From assembly GCA_025175895.1 (NCBI GenBank), contig CM046004.1, positions 1,178,001-1,242,000 on the forward strand: a stretch of 64,000 nt of DNA, given 5' to 3'. Shown here piece by piece: positions 11,588 to 23,167 of the stretch (the first letter of the stretch is position 1; every line of letters begins with the position of its first letter). Under the pieces are notes generated by a model. The model saw only the letters and a program-made list of their open reading frames with translations. It was not told the DNA's origin and did no database searches. This stretch comes from Wurfbainia villosa. Taxonomy: Eukaryota > Streptophyta > Magnoliopsida > Zingiberales > Zingiberaceae. Both the position numbers and the translations under genes were made by a program.

Positions 11588-12334
11588 CCGATTTGCAGTT
11601 TCAATCCCTAGATTTTCATCTTTAGTATGTTTTTCTAACTGTTATACCATTTATTAAATTCTATAGATCTTCTTTGCATATGCTTTTCAAGGTTAAATTT
11701 TCTGATATACTCTCAAGGTTATGATCCTAAAAATGATCTAAATCACATTTGACTGGGTCTACTTACTAGTTGTGGCCATCACTGGTTGAAACATATTGTT
11801 CTCCACTCAATCTACCCTTTTTTGATCTTCTGTTACTTTTAGGGAGATGATCTGAGGTTTTTGATGATTCCCGATTGGAGAATATGGCAACAATTTCCTC
11901 TATGGTAACATCAATTAATTTCTAAGCTTGCAGCTATGTACTGAGCATATTATTATCATTTCTGTTATGTAATATTATCAAAATATAGTTGGTTTATTCT
12001 TAAGTTACCAGAATATACCTGCTTCTCATTTTAATTAGTTCAATTTCTAATAATTGTTTTTTGTTTATGATATTACCCGTGATCAACCTCATTTCTATTG
12101 GCAGATACATGATCTCTTCAAACATGGGTGAAGGTGCTTCCATCTTTCTGACGACAACTTTAGACATTCCCGAGGGTTTGATACCAGTTCAACTTAACTT
12201 GGAGATTGATTTTGTTTAATTTTGTTACAAACTTGGAGTATGTAGGTTTTTTGTTTAATTTTGTAAACTTAACTTGGATCCCAAGTTTGTGGATTATGAC
12301 TTCATACTTTCCTTTTTCATTATTTGTTGATTAT
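11588..12334. other. Unassigned sequence between two transposon ends
   Basis: About 750 bp without an open frame of note. Possible splice-like borders occur near 11837 and 11904, and a short stretch near 12100-12190 reads as a plausible exon, but I recognise no family. It could be internal sequence of the CACTA-type element ending at 12887, or single-copy flanking DNA. Confidence 0.4.
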
Positions 12335-12887
12335 ACAATATTTATGTTTCAATTGTAAGGAGATTGATTAGTTGTTAATGATATTTTAATTGGTGTTATT
12401 ATAAGTGTTTAATTAAATGGATTATTAATGTAATATAGTAGACAACGTTTTTGTAGATATAAAAGACAATGGTTGTTATTTATGCTAAAATGACAATACT
12501 TTTGATCTATTGCAAAAGCGTTGTCCTTGAAAAAAACGATAATGCTTTTTCCCTGTTGTAAAAGCGTTGTCCTTGAAAAAATGACAATGCTTTTTCTCGT
12601 TGCAAAAGCATTGTCATTGTAAAAAATGACAACGTTTTTTTTCCCGTTGCAAAAGCGTTGTCATTGTAAAAAACGACAATACTTTTTTCCCGTTGCAAAA
12701 GCGTTGTTTTTGCTAAAACGACAATGCTTTTTCCCCGTTGCAAAAGCGTTTTCTTTGCTAGAAAAGACAACGCTTTTTTATCCGTTGTCATTAGTCGGAC
12801 TTTTAACAACAGTGCCTTTAACAACGCTTTTGCAGCCACATAGACAACGGATAAAAAGCGTTGTCTATTAGCTTTTTTCTTGTTGTG
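12335..12887 (+). mobile_element. CACTA-type right end built of tandem hairpins
   Basis: The terminus TTTCTTGTTGTG ends at 12887. Inside it lie at least six units of about 45 bp. Each has GACAATGCTTTT or a variant, a short loop, and the pairing arm AAAAGCATTGTC. An inverted copy of the whole block occurs at 13791-14366, beginning CACTATAAGAAAA. Start 12335 is where similarity between the two copies ends. No transposase is seen; it may be the end of a longer element whose left part is the unassigned region, or a non-autonomous element. Confidence 0.7.
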
Positions 12888-13145
12888 TTTGCACATCAAT
12901 GCTATAAGAGATTTGATTCAAACTTTTTTGGAAGTTTTGCATCCTCAAATCAATCTTCATCATCAGCCTCAACATCTCATTTAGGAGCATTCTCTCTTGC
13001 AAACAACCCATATATAACTATGAAAAATTCTTCAATCTCAAGATAACATCTAGACTTTGGAGCAACTCATCATGTTACATTAGATTATGACATTGTCACA
13101 TAAGCTTAATTTCTCCTATCATGGTCCTGACATAGTACAAGTAGG
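12888..13145 (+). pseudogene. Ty1/copia gag-protease fragment
   Basis: One frame reads HQCYKRFDSNFFGSF, the end of a copia gag zinc-knuckle region. After a stop it reads FGATHHVTLDYD, the protease active-site block normally D-S-G-A-T-H-H-V-T, here with the serine replaced by phenylalanine. It then continues as YHGPDIVQVGD. The fragment is cut on the left by the CACTA-type end and on the right by the Athila-like element at 13146. The rest of the copia element is not found on the far side. Confidence 0.7.
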
Positions 13146-15309
13146 TGATGCACGCAGATCAAATCTCTAACCACGAGGCCAAAGATTGACTTGCGCTCAA
13201 CTACCGCAAGTGCATGGTTATCATCGATCAAGTAATAAAATATCAATCACATAGGGACTGATAATCACATGTTGATTTAATAAGAGAATATTGATTGTTT
13301 AGATCGAATCAGTTGATGGATAAATCAGAGAGTCAAAAGGGAGAGAATGGGGAGCAAGAAGGTTGCAAAGATTACTTTTACATGGATGCCATTGTCACTG
13401 GGTCCTTGTTATAATCGACGGGATGATTCTATGTTTTCGATTTCACCTAAATGATTGTAAACATATGTCTTACTCCAAACTCTCAATGATTTTTCATGTA
13501 GATAGGATATCCTATTGTATCTGATGTGATATTTTGGAACTATGTTGGATTATCCTATTCCTAGCCAAGTTTTTTTTTCAGATCGACAGAGCTAAGAAGG
13601 TTGCTATCACTGAGTTGCCCCTGTCACCGGGTCTCACAACCTTTCTAAGTTGATTTCTCCTACTTTAGGTTTTCTACTGGAATAAGTTCATTACGTTCTA
13701 TGGTACCTATGAGTCCTCGTGGTAAATTGATCTACTTGCGGGATATACATGCATAGACGATCTTAGTCACATTGGGAACTTGTCAAGAGACACTATAAGA
13801 AAAAAGTTCATAGACAACACTTTTTATACGTTGTTTATGTGGCTGAAAAAGCGTTGTTAAAAGCACTGTTGTTAAAAGCCCGGCTAATGACAATGGATAA
13901 AAAAACGTTGTCTTTTCTAGCAAAGATAACACTTTTGCAATTGAAAAAAAGCATTGTCGTTTTTCGCAAGGACAACGCTTTTGCAACAAATAAAAAATAT
14001 TGTCTTTGCTAGAAAAGACAATACTTTTACAACGGATAAAAAGTATTATCGTTGTTAGAAACGACAATGCTTTTACAATGAATTTAAAGTGTTGTCATTT
14101 TAGAACATATAACGATTTTGTAGTGGATTAAGAGTGTTGTCTTTTAGCATAGAAAATGCTTTTTGCAATGGATAAAAAGCATTATCGTTTGAAATGAAAT
14201 ATCAATTTTTATTAATAAATAAAAACCGTTATCTTTTATATCTACCAAAATGTTGTCTATTATATTACATGATGAACTACTTAATTAAACACTTATAAAT
14301 AACACCAATTAAAATATCATTAAAGTACAACTAATCAATTTCCTTACAATTGAAACATAAATATTACCCACTCGTAGTCGATTCCCCACGTCTTAGTTCT
14401 CTATGAGTCGGAGGATTGGGTTCTCCTTTCGGTCCCTCTCCTCACCTCTAATATACGACCTATTATTTTTGGCATCTAAATCGGATTAACATAATAAAGG
14501 CAGATCACAAATAATCATATCATGGAATAGAATGCAAGCATAGATAATGAAAACGATGTAAAATAACATGGATTCATTGCATTTATATGTTTACAAATCA
14601 AATAGGCTATTACCCAATCATAGAATCAAGAAATCAACTCCATAAACAGAGATACAAGATTAAACACAAAGGAATTGCAGAAAAGAAAAGAGAGGAGCTT
14701 AGTCTTAATTAGGATTGTCTTTGGCCTCAGCTTGGACCCAGGTTTAGAGTTGCGACGTCGAAATCCCCTCCTCCGGCAGTTTGGGGGCCCTTGGATGACC
14801 CCCTTTCGGGGCTTGAGAACGCTAGGGTGACTCCCTTCGCGATCCTAACCTCTTGGACGAGCTTCCCTTATATAGAGGTGGCAACGACTTCCCATAAATA
14901 TGTGAAAAAACCTAACTCCTCGAAATCACAGTGCTACCACACGGTCGTGTGAAATTCACACGGTTGACCATGTGTAAAGATGAAAACTCGTCTTGAAAAG
15001 GCATGACCATGTGTAAAACACATGGTCGCCCGTGTATCGCTCTGGAGAAAAGTATTCGTCGTGCCTTAAACACATGGTCAGCTGTCTTTGCGACAGAATG
15101 AGGCAGAACCGTGTGTCAAGCACATGGTCCATCGTGTTCTTCTCTAGATCATCCGCAAACATTGTTTCTTTTGTCCGGGAACATACCCGTGTCTTGGGAC
15201 ACGACCAGAGCATGTCCCCTATAGTCCGTGCTCTGTATAATGTTTCATTTCACTTCAAATCTTCGCCCTATCAAGACAAATAAACAAAAGCAAACATCCG
15301 AACAAAGAC
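13146..15309 (-). repeat. 3' LTR of the Athila-like element, distal part
   Basis: Positions 13146-13790 and 14367-14900 match 23168-23815 and 23840-24400 closely. The remaining part (14900-15309) is present only here because the other copy is truncated. It contains several ACACATGGTC-type motifs, including the inverted repeat GACCATGTG, four A/T bases, CACATGGTC at 15005-15027. It joins 21936-22042 once the nested element and one target copy are removed. Confidence 0.75.
13791..14366 (-). mobile_element. CACTA-type end inserted in the Athila-like LTR
   Basis: It begins CACTATAAGAAAA at 13791, inside otherwise continuous LTR sequence (compare 23805-23845). It is an inverted copy of 12335-12887, with the same tandem GACAACGCTTTT hairpins and the same inner limit (AATTGAAACATAAATATT near 14366). 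The right border lacks a terminus and about 35 bp of LTR is missing there, so this is a truncated or internally deleted copy. Confidence 0.7.
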
Positions 15310-16820
15310 TGTTGGTGCAATCGGCCCAGGTCACGATTGACCAGGACTCGAGTTTGACTCGAGTGATGTTTTGATGTTTCGACAAAAACATATGACAATG
15401 TAATTGTCATTTGGTAAAGTCCAAGTCTTGAGTACTTGACATGGAAAGTCAAAGTGGGACACTTGGCATTGGGAAAAGTCCAAGCATGGGTCTTGGCAAT
15501 GTAAAGTCCAACATGGGTTGGCAAGGAAAGTCCAAGCATGGTCTTGGCATGAAAAGTCCAACATGGGTTGGCAAGGAAAGTCCAAGCATGGTCTTGGCAT
15601 GGAAAATCCAACATGGGTTGGCAAGGGAAAGTCCAAGCTTGAGTCTTGGCATTTGAGAAGTCCAAGGGTTTGATATTGGCGGCATAAAGTCCAAGCGGGA
15701 GTCTTGGCAGCATAAGTCCAATGGTTGGCGGCGTAAAGTCCAAGCGGAGTCTTGGCGGCGTAAGTCCAATGTGCCTTGGCGGTGTAGACACCGTTAGCAT
15801 GACATAGCCGACGGAAGCACCTGAAGGCTAGCGCGATGGATGAACAAGTCATGGATGACTTGGAGGGATCCGAGAGGCGTAAGACTGATGGAGGTGGCTA
15901 GAAGGCTTAGGTCTAGGCTAAGGGTGGTCTAGCAAGTATGGGGGAACCATACTTGGGTTAAAACCTCATGTTTGAGGTGTGCCAGTCGACTGGTGCCATG
16001 TGGCGAATGACCGGACCGAGCCGACTAGGGTTCGATTGCGGGTTATGGCCTAGCGTGATCGCCGGAGTTATGCATCGATCGTGATGAGCAATGACCGATC
16101 GAGTGTAATCACGATCGGGTGCTCGAAATCGCCACGTATCGGAGAGACTGATCGAGACTCGACTGGTCGAGTGAGGACTCCATCAGTCGACTGATGGTCA
16201 TAATCAGTCGACTGATGAAGGTTCTGTTGGACTTATCCAGCGTGGATCTAGTCGTTGTCTCACGACAACAATGGCATCAGTCGACTGATGGTCCCGATCA
16301 GTCGACTGATCGACTTTTTCCAACACAGGTTGAAGCTATATATGGAGCTCGTGATGGAGGAAAAACCAAGGGTTCTTTGAGGCGATTTGAGGCGAGTTGC
16401 TGCTGCAATTCAGGGTCTCCAAGTGCTACTCGATCAACCTAGCGATCAAGCATTCAAGAGCATTTGTAAAGTATTTTTCTTTACTAGTTTTGCTTTGTAT
16501 TTCATTGTTTTCGCTTGTAGCTTTTGATTATTGTTGTAATCATCCTGTACGAGGTTTCTCCGCCTCCGGATTATTCCGAGAAGGAGTGTTTATTAGTGTT
16601 TGCGTGTGCATCACTAGAGCTCGTAGAGCTCGATCCGTGGAGTAGGAACCTTGAGGTTCCGAACCACGTTATATCATCGTGTTCGTGTGTGATTGTATAT
16701 TTCGTTATTGTTTTCATTATCTATATTCCGCTGCGCTAACGAAATTGTAGACACGAACGCCAAAGAATTCCATTGACGCTATTCACCCCCCCTCTAGCCA
16801 TACAACAACGTTCCCTAACA
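15310..16820 (+). repeat. 5' LTR of the gag-only element
   Basis: 1511 bp. Its first part (about 15415-15790) is a run of about 13 units of 21-30 bp, each beginning AAAGTCCAA and containing TTGGC. The 3' LTR has the same run at about 20555-20930. The two LTRs agree closely except for a block around 15970-16190, where the 3' LTR is shorter and rearranged. Palindromes sit at 16180-16312. Confidence 0.92.
16180..16312. promoter_or_regulatory. Four palindromes sharing the core TCAGTCGACTGA in the LTR
   Basis: Perfect palindromes lie at 16180-16197 (CCATCAGTCGACTGATGG), 16204-16215, 16275-16290 and 16295-16312 (CGATCAGTCGACTGATCG). The outer bases change as pairs. In the 3' LTR the first one has lost its central 7 bases (CCATCAGATGG, near 21297). 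CpG-containing LTR palindromes are a described Sirevirus feature; their role in promoter activity is inferred. Confidence 0.75.
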
Positions 16821-16822
16821 AG

Positions 16823-16834
16823 TGGTATCAGAGC
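16823..16834 (+). promoter_or_regulatory. Primer binding site, initiator Met-tRNA type
   Basis: TGGTATCAGAGC, two bases after the 5' LTR end at 16820. This is the standard plant copia primer site. Confidence 0.95.
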
Positions 16835-16854
16835 CCGGGGCTCTTCTACGGATT

Positions 16855-18500
16855 AACAACCCGGAGTCAAGAAGCTAGAGGGAAGAATATAGAATTTGAG
16901 GAAAGATTGGGTGACGACGTCAACATCCCACCTTCCTTCAACCGCGAACATTTTGCGTATTGGAAAGGTAGGATGGAATATTTTCTAATGACGAATATAG
17001 AAAATTGGTTTGCCGTGACTATAGGTTTTGATGCTCCAAGAGGAGAAAACGGCGAAATCCTCAAGTGAAGAGATGGACCGAGGAGCAACGGGAAAAATTC
17101 AAGACAACCGTTAAGGTAACAAAAATATTGATTGATTTGATACCTAACGATATTTTGTCCAGATTAGGAAGCTATAGGGATGCCAAGGAGTTGTGGAACA
17201 AGTTGATCAAGTTCCATGACAATCCCGAATCGGTCCAAGAAGACTTGGAAGAGGAGGAGACCGAAGAAGAATCATCATCATCCTCACAAGAAAGTGAGGA
17301 GTCAACTTCCGGGTCAGAAGAGGTGGAGGAAGTGGAAGAAGCATCCACCTCAAGGATTGAGGGGGGAGGAGAGAACCTTCATACCGGAACATTGAGAAGA
17401 AGAAGCTTCGACATCTGGTCAAGATAAAGAAGCCCAAAGTCCAATTCCGGTCTCCACCACCATCGGTAACTCAAACACCTCAATTCAAAATAAAAATAAC
17501 ATTATGTGTTTTGAGTGTAGGAAATTTGGGCATTATAAGAGTAAGTGCCCAAAGAAAGTCAAGAAAGCTCCTCGCCTAAAAGTCAACAAAGTCAAGGACC
17601 GGTTCCCCAAGTATCAAGAGCAAGGAGCACATCATATGCTTCAAATGCAATGCAAAAGGACATTATAGGAATCAATGTCCTAGGGGGAAGAAGAAGACCC
17701 AAGAGGGAGCTACACATGTAGGGGGAGCTTCCAAAGCTAACCCTAAGGTATATTTTAATAATGCATCCTTTTTAGTTAATAGGCAAAAACATGCTAAGGG
17801 TTTCAATTCTCTTGCTATTTATCATAAAGAGCATGCTAGAAATAACAAACATATTTGTTTAGGAGCTAAGAAGGTTCACCTTAGGAATAAGGAGAAGTTT
17901 GGGATTAATGTCCCTAAAAATATCTTACCTAGAGAATCAATTAGGAAAATAGGAGAACATCTAGGCCTTAATCCTAAATGGACTAGGCATATGCCTAGGA
18001 AGAACCATGCCCATGGTCTAAATCAAAATTCTAAAATTGGGCAATTAGAATTAGAGAACCAAGCCTTGAGGTCAAGGCTTGAAAAACTTGAAAAGACCCT
18101 TAGGAATATACAAAACCAATTTAAAGGGTGTAATGGTCAAAGTCAAAGGTCCAAAAGACAAAGTCAACACCAAGGACCTAAGAGTCAAAAGTCAACCAAA
18201 GGCAAGCAAGGTTTGGGTCACAAACCTAAGCCTAAAGTGGCTTATCATAGTGTTCCATTTGACTATGGAACACAAACTAGGTCTAGGAAGACCAAGGTCA
18301 ATAGGGAAGTCATCCCTAGAGTTGACCAAAGGGTGTGCCTAGTGGCTAGGGTTTCTAGGAAACCTAGGGTGACCACTAAGAAGGTTGCAAGGGGAGTTAC
18401 CCCTAGAGTCAACCTAGGTAAGACCCAAATGACCAAGGCTAACAAGCCTAGGATGGTCATTAGGAAGGTATCTAGGGAGGTTATCCCTAAGGAATACTGA
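16855..18500 (+). pseudogene. Sirevirus-like Gag, frameshifted
   Basis: Gag forms the retrotransposon particle. An early block reads FNREHFAYWKGRMEYFL (16937 onward), the usual copia gag start region. Another frame (17065-17427) gives SYRDAKELWNKLIKFHD and an acidic Ser/Glu tract. A third frame has a zinc knuckle CFECRKFGHYKSKC near 17507, and a fourth step returns CFKCNAKGHYRNQC near 17634. From there the frame is open to 18500, with a heptad-like segment LELENQALRSRLEKLEKTLR at 18046-18105 and a basic tail. A Gag coiled coil is typical of Sireviruses. At least three frameshifts inactivate it. Confidence 0.8.
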
Positions 18501-20436
18501 ATTAACCCTAGGAGCTCAAATCGGTTTTGGGTTCCTAAGAGCGTGATTGATTCATGCTAGGTGGGCTTAGGATGTGCCAACCTTGAGTGAATGGGTAGTT
18601 AACTCAACCATGATAAAGGTGACATTTTAGGTTATTTTCAAGGTTATGGATACCTTGGAAATAGGGTTGAATTATAATCCTAAAAGATTTTAGGATGTGC
18701 CAATATTAGTTATGAAGTTTGATAAAATGATCAAATTGGCACAATTAGGGTTTAAAGTGTTAGTGTGCCATTTTGGGTTGTTGGCACACTAGGGAGATTA
18801 ATGATAATATGACAAAATATATCTAACCATATCAAATGACAATTAATATTAAAATTTAGGTATACTTATACCTATACTTTTTACTTGCCATGATTTGTTT
18901 GCCATATGACATGCCATGACATCATGCTTATTTTTAATCATTCTATATGTCATGTACATGTTTAGGATTAAGGATTAAATGTCATGTATTTTTAGATTTC
19001 ATCTTATGCCATGACATCATGATTATGAGCATGTGTTTACCTATATCATCTCTAATGCCATAATCACTCATGCATTTAAGATAATTTGATTGAAATTGAT
19101 TTAAGGACAATGACATAATTTGAAGTCCCATTTATAAGGGAATCAAGTAGGGTTGCCTTAGAAAAATGCATGAAACCCTAGATTAAATGAACCAAAATCC
19201 ACATCTCACATCCAATTGACATGTATGTGTATTTATACACCCTAGATACATGTGAGATGCTAGGATATGAGTTAAGTTCAAGGTGCATAGTGTTTGCATC
19301 TAGATGAACTAAAACTCATCTAATTTTATTTAGGATCATCGTGGTGCTTGTTGTGTACAAGTTATGTACATTGAGCCCAAGGAATATGATCCAAAATAAG
19401 ATTTTGAAAACATTTTAAAATCATTTTGAAAAACCTTGGTGAAGTCTATCTTTTGATAGCAATCACCATTGATGAGATTGATACAAAGTGAGCTTAAACT
19501 TTAAAGTTTTTAGTCACTTTTGGATTTTGTATCAATTTCTCTATTTTATGGGTAAAATATTTTTCAAACATTTTTCACCCATTGTATTGGTCATAGGTAT
19601 TATACGTATCAAATTTCATGATTTTTCGATATACGTATAATTATTTATGATTTCAAAATTCGATTCGATAAGCGAAATTGGAAATTTCGATTATCGATCG
19701 CCTGACAGTGGCGATCGGTGATAGTGTGATCATTGGTGTAGAGTGTGAGTCGCCAGGCTGATTCGGAAAACTAGGTTTGGTTAGCCCGTGTTCAGCCATG
19801 GTAAAGGTCCCTAATCACTCCTAACCCTAGGATATGCTTTGGGAAGCATTATAAAGAGTGAAAATCCATTGGATATGGATTAGGAGAGTTGTTTAGGGTT
19901 TGTATCAATGTTAAGGTGTTGGAAAGTTCAATGTTGAATTTCTAACCTTAATTTTGATGGTTTAAAGTTCCTATTGGCTTAGGGACTTTCCAAGGACATA
20001 GTTGGTGCAATGGTCAAGGGGGAGCAAGCCTTTAGGGGGAGGTATCCATCTTGGGATGATGGATGTGTTTTTCTCCTTGAAGAGGAGAAGTTATTGGGAG
20101 AATATGACATCAATTGGGAAATTGATGGGACTTTTAAGAGACCCAATTTGGAAATTGGGAGAGTAAATGGGATTGTCTCTCTTGAGTGATATTGGACTTA
20201 TCACTAGGAAGATGGTAGACATCCTAAGTATTTTTGGATCAAGGGGGAGATTGTAAGATCTCATTGGGACATGAGACATTGACCTCCTTGGAGAGAAAAC
20301 CTTTTTGATGTTAGTCAAAAAGGGGGAGAATGTTTGGGGGAGAACATTTGGAGAGTATTTACCAATTTGGGATAATTGGTAAAGGATTTGAGTTAGTGTT
20401 CTAACTCAATAATTTGTTTAGTTTTTGTCAAATATC
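18501..20436 (+). other. Non-coding internal region of the gag-only element
   Basis: Nearly 2 kb where pol would normally lie. I see no protease, integrase, reverse transcriptase or RNase H motif in any frame. Several purine-rich tracts occur towards the end (near 20030, 20240 and 20325), consistent with the multiple polypurine tracts of Sireviruses. Confidence 0.75.
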
Positions 20437-20450
20437 AAAAAGGGAGAGAT

Positions 20451-21930
20451 TGTTGGTGCAATCGGCCCAGGTCACGATTGACCAGGACTCGAGTTTGACT
20501 CGAGTGATGTTTTGATGTTTCGACAAAAACATATGACAATGTAATTGTCATTTGGTAAAGTCCAAGTCTTGAGTACTTGGCATGGAAAGTCAAAGTGGGA
20601 CACTTGGCATTGGGAAAAGTCCAAGCATGGGTCTTGGCAATGTAAAGTCCAACATGGGTTGGCAAGGAAAGTCCAAGCATGGTCTTGGCATGAAAAGTCC
20701 AACATGGGTTGGCAAGGAAAGTCCAAGCATGGTCTTGGCATGGAAAGTCCAACATGGGTTGGCAAGGGAAAGTCCAAGCTTGAGTCTTGGCATTTGAGAA
20801 GTCCAAGGGTTTGATATTGGCGGCGTAAAGTCCAAGCGGGAGTCTTGGCAGCATAAGTCCAATGGTTGGCGGCGTAAAGTCCAAGCGGAGTCTTGGCGGC
20901 GTAAGTCCAATGTGCCTTGGCGGTGTAGACACCGTTAGCATGACATAGCCGATGGAAGCACCTGGAAGCTAGCGCGATGGATGAACAAGTCATGGATGAC
21001 TTGGAGGGATCCGAGAGGTGTGAGGCTGATGGAGGTGGCTAGAAGGCTTAGGTCTAGGCTAAGGGTGGTCTAGCAAGTATGGGGGAACCATACTTGGGTT
21101 AAAACCTCATGTTTGAGGTGTGCCAGTCGACTGGACCGAGTCAACTAGGGTTTGATCGGGTTATATGGCCTAGCAATGACCGCCAGTTATACGCTGTCGA
21201 CCGATGGCTCGAGCAATGATCGATAATGTAATTAGTTGACCGGTGCTCGAGAAATCGGCCACGTATCGGAGTCTCGAGACCGTCGAAGTGAGGACTCCAT
21301 CAGATGGTCATAATCAGTCGACTGATGAAGGTTCCGTTGGACTTATCCAGCGTGGATCTAGCCGTTGTCTCACGACAACAGTGGCATCAGTCGACTGATG
21401 GTCCCGATCAGTCGACTGATCGACTTTTTCCAGCACAGGTTGAAGCTATATATGGAGCTCGTGATGGAGGAAAAACCAAGGGTTCTTTGAGGCGATTTGG
21501 GGCGAGTTGCTGCTGCAATTCAGGGTCTCCAAGTGCTACTCGATCAACCTAGCGATCAAGCATTCAAGAGCATTTGTAAAGTGTTTTTCTTTACTAGTTT
21601 TGCTTTGTATTTCATTGTATTCGCTTGTAGCTTTTGATTATTGTTGTAATCATCCTGTACGAGGTTTCTCCGCCTCCGGATTGTTCCGAGAAGGAGTGTT
21701 TATTAGTGTTTGCGTGTGCATCACTAGAGCTCGTAGAGCTCGATCCGTGGAGTAGGAACCTTGAGGTTCCGAACCACGTTATATCATCGTGTTCGTGTGT
21801 GATTGTATATTTCGTTATTGCTTTCATTATCTATATTCCGCTGCGCTAACGAAATTGTAGACACGAACGCCAAAGAATTCCATTGACGCTATTCACCCCC
21901 CCTCTAGCCATACAACAACGTTCCCTAACA
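20451..21930 (+). repeat. 3' LTR of the gag-only element, with adjacent purine tract
   Basis: 1480 bp, starting TGTTGGTGCAATCGG directly after the purine tract AAAAAGGGAGAGAT (20437-20450) and ending CCCTAACA. Followed by AAGAC, matching the 5' flank. Confidence 0.92.
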
Positions 21931-21935
21931 AAGAC

Positions 21936-22042
21936 AATAACAAAATGAAGTAAACAAAGATAATATACAATGGATATCATAAAAACGAGGCAAGATGTAC
22001 ACCAAAATGATAAGTAAAACCCTATATAAAATGTGCATATCA
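21936..22042 (-). repeat. 3' LTR of the Athila-like element, proximal part
   Basis: This short piece, read on the minus strand, starts TGATATGCACATTTTAT and continues into the nested element. Immediately before it on that strand is the purine tract in AAGCTTGGGGGAT (22043-22060). Confidence 0.7.
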
Positions 22043-23167
22043 AAATCCCCCAAGCTTAAACTTTGCTTGTCCTCAAGCAAATCAGCTCAATGCATGTAAA
22101 TGAATAGCTTCTTTTATCTAATATGTTCATCTAATCATTTTAAGTGGTACTGATGTCAAAGCAAAAAAAAAAGTTTACCAAGTCTACAAAGAATGTTTTT
22201 CGTACAAGTGTATAATATGATCCTAGAGTTTTCAAATTCCAAGTTAAGTCAAGTCGTCATCTCATCGTGTTCCTAAGGTTTCCATCTTTTAGGCACTTAC
22301 CTAGCTTAAGCAAAGATTATCCTCCCAAACTAACACAAAGTCTCAAAAGTGTGCTCGGTATTTAGAGAAATTAGAGAGTGTTTTTCCAGTAATCTAATTC
22401 GGTCTCAAAGCGGTACCAAACCATTTCCACTCATGACAACTCTTTTTTTTCTCTCTCTTTTTTTTATTTTTTTCAAAGAACTTTTATTCTTCTTCTTGCT
22501 CATTGAAATTTTGATTTTTTTCAGATGAGCTTACACAATTCGTGCATCTCCAGTAACTAAATTTTAATTTGAAAATTACTTATGGATTCCAAAGTACTAG
22601 TTCAATGAGATGAATCATGACTAATATGTACTAGTTCAACTCTTCGGATTTCTATTTAAATGTATGTGAAAAATAAAAAATAACTAGTAAAACTTGTTAA
22701 ACATTCATGTAGGTTTTATAAAATTGCACCACAAGATAGAAGAATATGAATTACTAAAAATAATGAAGCATATCAACAAGATACCATCAAAATAATACAC
22801 ATTGAAGCCTACTTAAAGGACAAGTAAATGCATTAACTAAAAACAAAATTGATAATGCATTAATATGACAAGAAAACAAAATAACCATAATGCTTGTTGA
22901 AGAAACAATAAAACTAGTGTTAAAAATTATAAAAACAAACAACTAAACTACTCAGGTGATATGACTAAATGAACACACATTCAATTAAATCAAAATAACT
23001 AGCAATAAAATAGAAAAAGTAATTACAGTAATAAACAAAATAAATTGAAACAACAATACTAGAAAAGTAAATCAATGAAAAACTGAAAATAAAGTGGTCT
23101 AATCCAATTAATTCATTTTTCAATCAATATCAATTTAAATCAGTCCCCGACAACGACACTAAAAACT
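22043..23167 (-). other. Internal region of the Athila-like element, with PBS
   Basis: About 1.1 kb, AT-rich and without coding potential on either strand. At its minus-strand 3' end is the segment TTGCTTGAGGACAAGCAAAG (about 22059-22078) followed by AAGCTTGGGGG, a familiar pre-LTR sequence of Athila-type elements. At its 5' end, 23144-23161 reads on the minus strand TAGTGTCGTTGTCGGGGA, a mutated form of TGGCGCCGTTGCCGGGGA, the primer site of this clade. The lack of genes means it was mobilised by other elements, or internal DNA was deleted. Confidence 0.7.

Larger units (their letters stand above)
15310..21930 (+). mobile_element. Complete gag-only Sirevirus-like copia element (TR-GAG type), 6.6 kb
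   Basis: Two LTRs (15310-16820 and 20451-21930), both TGTTGG to CTAACA, enclose a 3630 bp internal domain. The flanks carry AAGAC at 15305-15309 and 21931-21935, a perfect 5 bp target duplication. The internal domain has a Met-tRNA type PBS, a gag remnant with coiled coil and zinc knuckles, and purine tracts, but no protease, integrase or reverse transcriptase. CpG palindromes in the LTR and repeated purine tracts before the 3' LTR are known Sirevirus traits. It must have depended on another element's enzymes. It is inserted in the Athila-like 3' LTR. Confidence 0.9.

Noticed and set aside
11837..12190. Possible host-gene exons with splice-like borders
   Set aside because: Open stretches are under 35 codons and match nothing I know; too weak to call.
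12507..12899. 130-codon minus-strand open frame
   Set aside because: It spans the tandem hairpins of the CACTA-type end; the repeats generate the open frame on both strands.
15255..15852. Overlapping minus-strand open frames of 106-181 codons with repeated WTF and LDF phrases, and their copies at 20435-20993
   Set aside because: They are translations of the AAAGTCCAA tandem repeat inside the LTR. Several frames on both strands are open together and all change with repeat number, so no gene is supported.
16823..16834. tRNA-like sequence
   Set aside because: Only the primer site complementary to a tRNA end is present, as at 37647; no tRNA fold surrounds either site.
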